DNA from: Halicephalobus mephisto
Lineage: Eukaryota; Nematoda; Chromadorea; Rhabditida; Panagrolaimidae
Assembly (NCBI GenBank): GCA_009193035.1
Contig: SWDT01000081.1
Span: 62,001-126,000 of the forward strand
Reading direction: 5' to 3'
DNA: 64,000 nt
In this document: one piece after another, positions 46,299 to 56,706 of the stretch
Layout of the letters: the number at the start of each line of letters is the position of its first letter
Position numbering within the stretch: the first letter of the stretch is position 1
Program-made: the position numbers and the translations under genes
The notes under the pieces: generated by a model
Told to the model about the DNA's origin: nothing
The model's input: the letters and a program-made list of their open reading frames with translations, nothing else
Database searches by the model: none

Positions 46299-47630
46299 AT
46301 GTCCGAAGTCGTGCAGTACGCCAAAAATGCCGGTCATGCCATTCTGCCTTATTGGCCGTTGGCAGCAGTACCTATCGGATTAGTCGGAGTTTCGAAATTG
46401 CTTTCATGGCTGGTGCCCGGTGCTCATAACAATCCCAAGTTCGATCTTCGGGACAAAACTGTCCTTATTACGGGTGCTTCGAGCGGACTAGGAAAAGCTT
46501 TGGCTTTTGAGTTTTATAAAAGAGTAAGTTTTCCGGTTTTTAACAATTTTCATATATGAAATCTCTTCAGGGAGCTAAGGTGATCGTCACTGCTAGATCT
46601 ATTGACAAGCTCTCCCAAATCTGCGCCGAATTGGAAGCTGCCAAAGCGGAATTCGGATGGAAAAACCAACATGAACCTTCTTATCGGTATTTGGATCTGA
46701 GTGAACTCGGCGATGAAGCCAGTGCTCGGGAACAGATCGACGAACTGAAGACCCTTGCCATCGACGGAAAGACCATTGACGTCCTCGTGAACAACGCTGG
46801 AATGTCTATGAGAGGCGGATGCATCGAAACCCCCATCAGAATCCAGAGACAATTGATGGATGTCAATTTTTTCGGACATGTTTTGATCACTAAGCTTCTG
46901 TACGATTCAATTCCCGACGATGGAGCTATCGTTGTCACAAGTTCACTTCAAGGAAAGTTCGCAATTCCTTACAGAAGCGCCTACAGTGCCAGTAAGCACG
47001 CCCTCCAGGTTTGGGATTTAAATTTTTGTAATCAAACAAAATAATCCATTTACGATGAGGGTACTTTGGTGTTATTTATGATCTTTCGGGTATCTATTAA
47101 TAATTCCATATATAATCCCTATCCAAAAGTTTCTAAATCTAGATAGAATATATTTCCAAGAAATTTAATATCATGTAAGATCACGAAATCTAAAATCTGA
47201 AACTACTAGAATTTCTGAGAAGATTAGGAAATTTACATCAGAAAAAGTTCTTAGAAACTAATTTTTCTAATAATGTGGTTTTTATTTTTATCATTTTCAG
47301 GCTTTCTTCGATAGCCTCCGTGCCGAAGACCGTCCGAAACTCCAGATTCTCGTGGTTTCTGCAGGCTACATCAATACAGGCTTTGGTTCCCGAGCTCTGG
47401 ATGCAGAAGGCCGTCAAATGGGACGGGAAGACGAAAATCAGAAACAAGGAATGAGTCCAGAATATGCCGCTTCAACAATTGTCAAAGCTCTTGTCAGAAG
47501 AGAAACTGAGTTAATTATGGCCCCATGCAAGCACCGTCTAGGAATAACCCTGCGGTATTTCACTCCGAAGTTATTCAATTGGATTCTCTACAAACGTGGA
47601 CAAGCAGATACTCATTTGAAGGCAAGCTAA
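46299..47630 (+). CDS. Short-chain dehydrogenase, DHRS7B type
   Basis: Exons 46299-46523, 46571-47008 and 47301-47630 give 330 aa (human DHRS7B is 325). An N-terminal hydrophobic anchor (PYWPLAAVPIGLVGV) is followed by the classical SDR set: cofactor loop TGASSGLG, NNAG, catalytic Ser in VVTSS, and YSASK with the catalytic Tyr and Lys. Cofactor is expected to be NADP(H) from ARS after strand 2. DHRS7B relatives reduce acyl-dihydroxyacetone phosphate in ether-lipid synthesis, but worm paralogues are many and the substrate here is not shown by sequence. ATG lies 25 nt after a TTTTTCAG site, so the message is probably trans-spliced. Confidence 0.85.
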
Positions 47631-50600
47631 AGTAAGTTTTTTAAAGTAGAAATTTCCATCAGAAGTTGTTCAGTAAGTATCACGCAAATTTTGCATTATT
47701 TTGTTGATTGGAATTCGCTTGGCAGTTAATATTCTATTTGGGCACTAGATGGCTATTTTTAATCCTGACATGTTGGAACAATAGCAACTTTAATCCACTG
47801 TTTTTTATCTTTATTCTAAAGGATATCCAGATATAATTAAATTCTGTTTTTACTTTTATCCTAGCGTTAACTAATTTCTAAAGCTAAGAAATTTGAAGTT
47901 GTATAGTTTTGAAAGTAATTTGGACAATATCTGATGGAATTTTAGTTTTTGATGTAATTTTAGTTTTTTCAGGAATTTCCAGTTGGAAATTGTTCACGGC
48001 TTCGAACTTGTCTTATTTGGTTCTGTGTTTTGTAGATTTGGATTTTACATCGAATTATTTTGAAAATAGGAAGATAAATCAACGGGTTTGGAAATAGTTG
48101 GATAGATTTTATTTCGTGTTAAAGTTGGATTTATTTTAATTGGAGTTGTAATTGGGGTCTGGATTCCGAGAAATTATTAGATGAATACTGGGACCAATCC
48201 TGCTTTTTATTCTTGAAAGTGACGTTGAGGAGGGGGTTTAATTACTTATTTTGGTAATTAAATTGGAAAAATATGCTAATTTTACGGTATTTGGCGTGGA
48301 TAGGGAATAAAGTTGTTTTTGAAAATGTGGATGATTTTTAATTTTGTCAGAATTACGGACATAATTGAAGTGGACAGGAATCTGGAGGGAGTTGATGTTG
48401 TTTTTGTGTTTCGTGGTGAATCAATTAAGGTTGGAAGTAACTTTAGTCTGTGTTAAGGTCCATGGAACGGTCGACATCAAAGTCAAATTTATTTTTTTTC
48501 GAAAATTAGTTGTTGGTTTGCCAGGACGTTGCGGGCAAATTGCAGATTTTGATTTTGATGTCGACCTCAGTACTGGTTCTGGATTTTCATGTTATAGAAT
48601 TTCATATTTATTGGAATCCCAACTAGGAATGTTGTCTCTCGTTTTCTGGGAGCTTTGACGAGGTTTACCGTAACCAGAGAAGGATATTCAGCAAGGAAAT
48701 CCATTCATTGGTAGGGCATAACTGTCCTGACTTGAACAACAACAACATGTTTGGGATAAGGCTCAGTATTGCCGTTGGGGAATAAATCACTTAAGTCACA
48801 ACTTCGTCATCAGTCTGGATGAGTAAAACCAAAATTTCACAAATAAGTTTAATTTTTGGATTTACAAATTCCATTTCGAAGTTGAAATAAGGATACTGTA
48901 GATTTTGATTTTTACACTAAAAATTAAGAATTGATTTTTTATATAAAAATTAAGAATTTTTGCAATAATTTTTAAAAATTTAAATCGATTATGTATTGCA
49001 AAAATGAATTTTTTATAAAATTTAAAATTCATCAAAATCGTCATCAACGTGAAATCTGCAGGTTGCCCGCAACATCCCAGCAGATAGATCTGGTTAATTG
49101 TTGGAAAAAATTAATTTAATTTTGATGTCGACTGTTTTATAGACCTCGGCATTGTCCTAAAAAATAAAAAATAAAAAATAATTTTTTCATTTTGATAAAC
49201 TTTCTTTCGGCATAGAAATTCAAAAATATTAAAAATTTTTTTTTCCTTCAATTTTTTGTTTTATAAAATTTTTTTGATCGGCACGATATGCACAAATGTA
49301 ATCTTGATTTTTTTTCGACGAGAAATTTGGCCAACCTTATAACTCACACCTGTTCTTTAGTTCAATTATATTCTCGTCAAAGGTCAGTCCTGTTAATTTT
49401 ATTTTATTTTCATTAAATTACACAATAATTTTAGTTTTAAAGATTTTTTTAATTTTTAAAATTTATTTTTTTTAAGTTTTTAAAATTTATTTTTTTTTTA
49501 ATTTTTAAAATTTTTTAAGCTTTAAAATTTATTTTTTTATGTATTGATGTTTTTTCATAGTCGATGAGCTTTAAGAATGACGACTTCATCGGAAATTATG
49601 CGACTTTAGGCTTCATCATTTTTGACACCAACAGACTATACTCTCATTAGTCCTCCAGAGCTTCTGGTGTTTCGAAATTAAAAGGTATTGATAGACATTT
49701 TATTTTTCGTAAAGGTCAATCTTCTAAAACGACGGGATTTCCTACTTTTTGGGATTCTTTTGTTTGAAAAGAATTGAAATTGAATATTTTTTATTTTTGA
49801 CGTTTTAATTTTTTAAAATAATAGTCATCGTCATTCTAAATGTATCAATGACAAGTTAAACCAGTAATCCGTCGTGTTAATATTTCATGAAGGTTTAAAA
49901 AGTGCTTAAATAATTTCCGACGAATTCGACGATGTATAACTTGGTTTATAGTGGATTAAGCTCAAGCTAGTTCCCAGCACACATTTTAAAATTTCGTTAA
50001 ATTTCATTTCTCATTAAATTTAAAATATAAAAAATCATGTTTTTTAACGATAAAAAATAATTTGAAATCTCCAAAAGTTTACGTATTAAGTTGAATGAAA
50101 GTAGGACGAAATCCGTAGGGAAAGTAAAATCGATAAATACCATATTTTTTAATCAGTTAAAAACATAAAAACCTAAAGTATTTCAGAAAATTGTTTTGAA
50201 TTTGGTTCATTATGTGCCGAGTTACAAGCGACCAAAGTTCACTTAAAGTACTTGGAACATATTGCAAAATTCGTAAATTTATTTTCGCGTCGAGACAAAA
50301 GTATATTCAGGCAAATTGTCGACTCAATTTAAATTCACGGACAAGGAATAGAATTTGAAAAAGTGGACAAATTGGCACAAACACCTGTCAAGTGCAGAAA
50401 TGTGCCTGAATTCACCTGTCTCCACACGAAAAAGTACTGTAGGAAGCTTTAGTTCGAAGTTGTATGTAAAATTAACTCTCGAGTTGAGGATTGTTTTCGA
50501 TTTGGTTAATTTTATTTCTGTTTTTAACTTTCTTAAAATTGTACTTTTTAAATATGGTTAATCCCGTGTTTTTTATTTTTGTGAACCTCAGGAAGTCCAA

Positions 50601-51137
50601 TTACCCATTCGAAGCTGTCTCCTCTGGCCTAAATGTTACGTGTTCGATTCGGACAATTCGGGATTCAGATTGACGTTAGCTATCGCCTATTTTTAGTGTT
50701 ACTATTGTTGCTTTGTTAATTTTGGAATGCCGAAAGCTCATTAGGCGAGCAAAGACAGTTTTGGCGCGTTTCCTCTGGGTGAATGAGAATTGCCCTTTGG
50801 CATGGTTGTCGCTCATTTTTCTAAAAAATAGAAAACATGGACTTTGAGGTCGGTAGAAGACAGATAACTGTTTTTTGAAACTGTTTGACTTTAAAAATGC
50901 TGTTTGATGTCATTTTCCCTGAGGAAAAGATTATGACAAGTTTCAAATTTCACCAAAAGCCATTTAAATATAATTCCACAATTTAATTCTTGCCCTTTTA
51001 AGTGCTTTATTTTCTTGCAAATTCCCGCTTCGAATTTGCATTCAGAAGGAAGAAACGTCTGAGAAAATTCAATTCTGATCCTCATGAATTTCCTTCGTGT
51101 TTTTCCTAGTAATTGGTGAATTTGTTTCCTTCAGGAA
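47631..51137. other. 3.5-kb AT-rich gap with one inverted repeat
   Basis: No convincing exon. An open frame of about 97 codons at 48365-48658 lacks an ATG and overlaps an inverted-repeat arm. From 49200 to 50300 the sequence is A/T runs. The synaptotagmin start at 51138 follows a CCTTCAG acceptor, so an upstream exon or outron may lie in this gap. Confidence 0.5.
48455..49147. repeat. Diverged inverted repeat, ~110-bp arms
   Basis: The left arm (48455-48560, with CGGTCGACATCAAAGTCAAA and GACGTTGCGGGCAAATTGCAG) matches the reverse complement of the right arm (49031-49147, with TGTTGCGGGCAACCTGCAG in inverse). The spacer is about 470 bp. Possibly an old transposon. Confidence 0.6.
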
Positions 51138-53309
51138 ATGATGTTGGACCCCAGTATTTCCAACGACGTGATTTTACTGTACATTGTCTCAGGGACATTG
51201 TTTATTGTTTTGATCATTGTCGTGGTGGTACTGATCCAACAGAGACGACAGAAACTGAACTGGTATGAGCAGAATCTTCTGGAAATTGCCACCTCGCCCC
51301 CGCACTACGTCAGGTGCAAGGCTATCCCGAGGCTGGATACAGACGAAGACAGGGAGTACGAGCGGTCGATGTAAGTCAGTTTTCACTGTACAGTGTCCTA
51401 GGAAACTTCAATTCTAAAATTGTTCTACTCTAGTAAAGAGTTGTAGGATTTCAATAATCCTATTTATCCGCCTTAAGGAAATTTGCTATCTTGTTTATGA
51501 TTAAAATTCCGTAAAAGTAAACATTAATATTTCGGAGGGAAAAATGCTCTTTAATGTTATAAAAAGGAAGGAAATCAACTTCCAAACAGAATGCAAAAAT
51601 TTAGAAAGCAAATCTTATAATACAGGAAAAACTATTAAACTTTATTGAGATTGCTTTAAATTTTGTTTTTTATGTCGAATGTTAATTTCTTTCCAATTTA
51701 ATAAAAAGAAATGAACATTCATTTAATAAGAATGATTTCAAAATTACACTTTAAAACAACTTTTACATATGTTGAATGATGAATTAATTCAATTTTTATT
51801 ATTTACCCCACTTTAGATCCTTGGACTCACAGCTACGAAAACAGTCTAGAATCCAAAAAATTCATCAATTGAAAGACCTTTCTGACGCCTTCACGGTTCC
51901 TAAGTTTCAAAAATCAGTCAACAGCATGTTCAGAAATCCTGATCAAAGTCAGATTGATAGAGGTCTGTATCAAACGACGATGGATGCGGAATCTGGCTAT
52001 GACGATGAATCTTGTGGGATAAGTGGATCCATCAAGTTGGCTCTCTCGGTGGACGTTAATCTAGGTCTTTTGACTGTCGGCTTGAAACAGGCAGTTGATT
52101 TGGTCCCGAAGAGACAAGATGGGCATCCGAATCCGTATTTTAAAATCAGTTTGGACATTCCGGAGAGTGTAGAACCTAAAGCTCAGCAACAGTCCAAGAT
52201 TTACAAAAACACAAGCTCTCCGCTAATTGACGAAGAATTCTTTTTCCAGGTTCGTTCAGAAGTTCGTTCAAGCAGTATTTTGGATAGTGTTCGGGACATT
52301 TGCAAATCAGAACTTCTTAAGCACTATCAAGGACATAACTAGAACTGTTTTTTCGATAGTGCCGGAAAGTTTTGATGAAACTTGAATAGTACTTAAAATT
52401 TAGTTATTATCCAATTTTTCACTAGAGTTATTTAAGTTAAGATTAAGAAAAGAACTTGAACCACTATCGAAAACAAAACTGGATAGTGACTGGAAATCTC
52501 AAATATGAATAGAAACGGATACTATCCACTTTTTACAGTCGTTTTTTGAATAGTGACTTTGACAGCTCCAATTTACCTTTTGGATAGTGATCAAAAGCTC
52601 AAAAAGGGGAATTTCTATAGGTAATTCGTCATTTATCAAGTGGTTGATTTCATTTTTCCAGATTCCTATACAGTCCATTAATCAGTGTCGATTGGAAGTC
52701 ATGGTTTTTGATTACGATCAGTTTTCTGTTGATGAATGCATCGGGTACTGTTGGTTGACTTTGGGGAGAGTTACAGTATCTACCAGTAAGGATGTTCCTA
52801 CTGTGTTCTTTGCCGAAGTCTTGCCTTTCGATGAGGACGGTGGAAATGGCTTCGGGGAAGTGTTGTTGTCATTGACCTATCTTCAGAAGGCTCAGCGACT
52901 TACTGTAAACGTTTTCAAGGCGAGAAATCTAAGAATCGAAGATAATGAAAATTTCTCTGGTGAGGAAGTCAAGATTGCATGGTTAATAATTGGTTGTCTT
53001 TCAGCAGTGGCCATCAGAATTGCGTTAGTTGGGAATAACGACAAAAGACTGAAGAGGAAAAAGACGTCTTCCAAGAAGAACACCCGCAACCCTCAGTTCA
53101 ACGAGTCCCTTTCCTTCGGGGTCCCCAAACACTCCCTCTGTGACTCTATGCTCGAGGTTGAAGCGGTCCACGAAGGGGGTACTTTCGGGATGACTTCAAA
53201 GCTCCTAGGCCGAATGGAACTCCCCCTCCACAAGTGCAGGGACCTCTGGAGATCCATCATCCACGAGGAAAAGTCCCAAGCACGATGGTACTCCCTCGAG
53301 GAACCCTAA
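51138..53309 (+). CDS. Atypical synaptotagmin (TM + two C2 domains)
   Basis: Exons 51138-51370, 51817-52249, 52662-52959 and 53005-53309 give 422 aa. Residues 10-35 are a membrane anchor (IVSGTLFIVLIIVVVVLIQQ) followed by basic residues. C2A (about 145-280): loop 1 has RQDGHPNPY, so the two loop-1 calcium aspartates are Arg and Asn, while loop 3 FDYDQFSVDE keeps acidic residues. C2B (about 290-410): loop 1 RIED is kept but SDPY is replaced by SAVA and loop 3 is HEGGTFG, so calcium binding is unlikely. The polybasic strand KRLKRKKTSSKKNTRNP is strongly conserved, and RWYSLEEP resembles the C-terminal WHxL. A 45-nt intron inside C2B (52960-53004) is open in frame. Probably a calcium-independent vesicle or membrane-contact synaptotagmin. 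Confidence 0.85.
52260..52610. repeat. GGATAGTG/CACTATCC repeat cluster in synaptotagmin intron 2
   Basis: TTTTGGATAGTG, AGCACTATCAAGG, TTCGATAGTGCC, CCACTATCGAAA, CTGGATAGTGAC, GATACTATCCAC, TGAATAGTGACTTTGACAGC and TTTGGATAGTGATC occur in both orientations. The cluster continues beyond the gene at 53640-53910 and 54730-55010. Confidence 0.65.
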
Positions 53310-53423
53310 CTTTGGACAAATGTATTTTTATCTACAGTATAACAAATAAAAACCAAATCAAGTTTATTTTTCAAGTTCTCCTTGTGTAAAACTCAAGTAA
53401 TTGCGAATTATGATTATTTGTGG

Positions 53424-54071
53424 TCACCATTCTTCGGTTAGGGTCTTTATCTCCATGGGTTCATGGAAGGAGGAATAGAGTTGAGGTTCCGGGGCATTGT
53501 AGAATTTCTTTCCTCTGGCTGAGAGTCCTGGCTTGTTCCCCATTAGTGTTCGCAGTACTTCCTGGAAAGTACAGATTTCAAGTCGAGTAAACAACTCACA
53601 TGATACTTGAGCAGTGTTCAAGGAATTTCAAAATAACTTTTTGGATACTATCCTTGACCTTATTGGAAATGCCATTTGGATAGTAACTTCAACAACTCCA
53701 ATGAAAATATTGGACAGTGTCTAGTCAAGTACTACTTACTTTTTACTAGAACTGTCAAAGTCGGTACCAATGATAGTTCCAATTAATTTGAGGATAGTGT
53801 TTAGAGAATCCTCTTTTTTGGGATTTTCGGGACACTATCCTCAAACTCATTGGAGCTGTTGTTTGGATAGTAATTTGACAGCTCTAATGAAAGTATTGAA
53901 TAACATCCGGAATTGTTTTTTAATTTTTAATCACTGTCCAACATGACTGCAACTAGAACCCACCTGGATCCTCGTCATTCTATTGGTCGGCTTGGATTCA
54001 ACATTGACGGCAACCAGAAGGAACAAGACGAAAAGGGATCCAAAAATCAGTCGCTTCATTGTTCCGTCCAT
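53424..54071 (-). CDS. Small secreted peptide precursor, possible neuropeptide
   Basis: Exons 54071-53964 and 53561-53424 give 81 aa. Residues 1-26 are a clear signal peptide (MKRLIFGSLFVLFLLVAVNV). The mature part contains GNKPGLSARGKKFYNAPEPQ. The GKK following SAR is a dibasic processing site preceded by Gly, the usual amidation signal of peptide hormones. The C-terminus (HEPMEIKTLTEEW) is acidic. No known nematode peptide family is recognised. The splice at RIQ|EVLR is well supported by GTGGGT and TTTCCAG. A secreted protein with a chance GKK is the alternative. Confidence 0.65.
53640..53910. repeat. GGATAGTG/CACTATCC cluster in the peptide-gene intron
   Basis: ACTATCC and GGATAGT alternate with GACAGCTC/GGAGCTGT halves (TTGGAGCTGTTGTTTGGATA, TTGACAGCTCTAATGAAAGT), giving locally palindromic units. 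Confidence 0.65.
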
Positions 54072-56706
54072 ATTCTGACTTGACAAAACTGTAAGAACCC
54101 TAATTAATTATTACGGCACAATCTGTACAAGCCGACGAGACTATAAGATGATGACTTGAAATTTGCAGAAACCTCGTAAAGACAAAAATGTGCGATTACA
54201 GTATTATTAAGGTTTAAGAAGGAAATAATAAATCCGTTTTTAAATTCTGGTCAGCTGATTTTTCAAAGCTCTCACAAACAGAAGGAAACTGACGAAAAGT
54301 ATTTTCAAATGTGTAAATGACGGCAGACACAAACTTCAATTTTTAAAACGAGTTTTTTACAAAATGGAGAACGTTGTAATTACAACTTATTTAGAAAAAA
54401 CGAAATGAGATTGGAGCCGTCGAGGACACAGTATCTCAGGGTCCAAATCAAATTATGCTAATGTCATTCCAAAAAACCCAAGCTATAACTACGATTGGTT
54501 GCCATTTATTACTGAATGTGGAGAAATGGAACTATAACATGTGGGGTAATAAAGTTTATTAATTTGCAAACTTGGGTTCTAATTTATTGCATGAATAGTT
54601 TTAGAAAATTTGGGAATTGGGGTTTTGTGAACATGATCTTTGAGGGTTTAAAACTGTCAACGTTACTATTTTAAAAACTCAAATAAATATGAGAATAGAG
54701 TCCAACAAATCTATATATTAGGTGACGATTAATTTTGGACACTATGCATTTACTGGAGCTATAAGTCATTTCCCAAAAGACAGCTCCGATGAAGCTCATG
54801 AATAGTGCTTGGAAAATTCAGATTTACGAAATTTCCAAACACTATCAAAAAATTTACTGGAGCTGTTTTTTCAAGGTTTTACAGCTGTAGTGAAACCCAA
54901 GAATAGTGCTTGGAAAATTCAGATTTACGAAATTTCCAAACACTATCAAAAAATTTACTGGAGCTGTTTTTCGTGCTTTGAGAGCTCCAATGAGACAATA
55001 GGTAGTGTTTAAGAAATCCCGAAAAACAATATTTTAAACGTTATTTAAATTCTCACTGCAGCGATTTTTCAGTAATTTCCAAAGCCCTTATAAATTCAAT
55101 TATAGTATTCAGAATATTCTCATTGCTGAATTTCTGAACACTATGATTTCACTAGTTATTTTATAAATTATAAAGTCGTGAGTTCAATGAATGAGCGAGA
55201 TAGTATCCACAACCTCCCCATTTATGAATTTTTCACACACTATTCAGTTTCCGCTTCGACGAAAAACTGAAGCTCAAATTTTAATTTCGGAGGAACTTTA
55301 TCAACATTAACTGCCTAATAATGCACATCCTTAAAATTCGAATAATCCAAAAAGCCTCAGGCATTTATTTTATGAATGAAGACCAAGAACAAATAACCTC
55401 AAGCAACAATTTTTCCGGTTAAACGAATTCGCCTACACCGCTACTTCTGAATGAACGACTATGTTGCAAATTGTTTGTTCTTGCCGATTTTATCAAATTA
55501 CGGTAGACCTAGGAAGGAAAAGTAATCTCGGTTTCAGGAAAACAATGACTGAAATCGAAACTAAATGTGATTTTCTGGAAATGCCGCATGTGGAAGATGG
55601 GCAAACAAAAACGAGCACGAGTTCATCAGAGAACCCTGACGTCAATTAGGAGATCAAATAAGAGATTAAGCATACTGTACTCGAGAGTATGAATTTTGAT
55701 AATGATGTCAATTAAATTCGTGAACAATACGGAATTAGACAAGAGCTAAGTGCCTTCTTAAAGACTTTGAAAAAATACAAAATTGCAAAACGGGCAAGGC
55801 GGAATCCCGTGTTTTTAATTTTTTTTAAATACAAATATTAAAAATAAAAATTTTTACAAAACTGTCTGGTTTCGAATTTCCAGTTTTAGACGTTTTTTAA
55901 GAAATTTCAGACAATCCTAAAAACCCCTAGCAACTTTAACGAAATTTGCAAACTTCAGAATCTTCTTCCAGAGTCCTAGAAAGTTTCAGAATCTCCTCAC
56001 AGACTCCAGAAGCTTCTATAGAATAATAAATTTTAAGCACCTTTCGCCATCTCTCCCACAAAACCCTTCAGACCTACGATGGACAGTCTACCTAATTACG
56101 AAATGTGGCTCTCGCACAAAAATCCTGAACTTCATCTACCCTACTTTCCAGTTCCATCCCTGACTCCTCCCATTATCACCGGAATAATGCCCCCAGAATT
56201 CTCAATTTTCTAACTATTTTTCTCCACCTATCTTCCGATTCAGTGGTTCTTGACTGGACTTCGCCGGGCCAAAAACCACTCTAGTAGAAAAGAATGCACC
56301 TTTTCCTAAAAATTCTCACGTCATCATCGACTTATAAAACCAGCTCAGAAACAGGTCAGAGACAGTTCGTCAAAGAAAATTCTAAAACGGGAGGGCAACA
56401 GAACCAAAACGAGATCATCTAATTCAATGAAACTCCAATTGCCAAAAAAATCTCTCTATGAAAAACCTGCAAAAGTGGAGATTTTTAGTAATTCTTTTTT
56501 CGGAAATTCGATGACATCGCCGCCCCCTTCTGGCCAAACTTTTCCAAAAGCGGAAGAAGGAAGCAAGTAACCCTGGCAAATCCCCTGTTTTGACGTGAAT
56601 TTTAGACGTGTACATTTCAAATTCAATAAACTTCCGCAAATGTAAAAGATCACACCACTTACTGTAAGTCACGAGACGCAATCAATTGAAAATTATAAAT
56701 CAAAAA
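54072..56706. other. Intergenic with palindromic repeats, no gene recognised
   Basis: Contains the third GATAGTG cluster (54730-55010) including a 71-bp duplication. An ORF at 55461-55649 (62 codons, from ATG) has no family or neighbouring exon. Sequence just below 56706 is the presumed 3' UTR of cyk-4. Confidence 0.5.
54800..54971. repeat. 71-bp perfect direct duplication
   Basis: GAATAGTGCTTGGAAAATTC through AATTTACTGGAGCTGTTTTT at 54800-54870 recurs without change at 54901-54971, 101 bp apart. Identity implies a recent event within an otherwise decayed palindromic repeat. Confidence 0.8.

Noticed and set aside
48365..48658. 97-codon plus-strand ORF
   Set aside because: No ATG at its start and it overlaps an arm of an inverted repeat, so probably repeat-derived.
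55461..55649. 62-codon ORF
   Set aside because: No family, no neighbouring exon and no clear promoter or splice context. Length is expected by chance.
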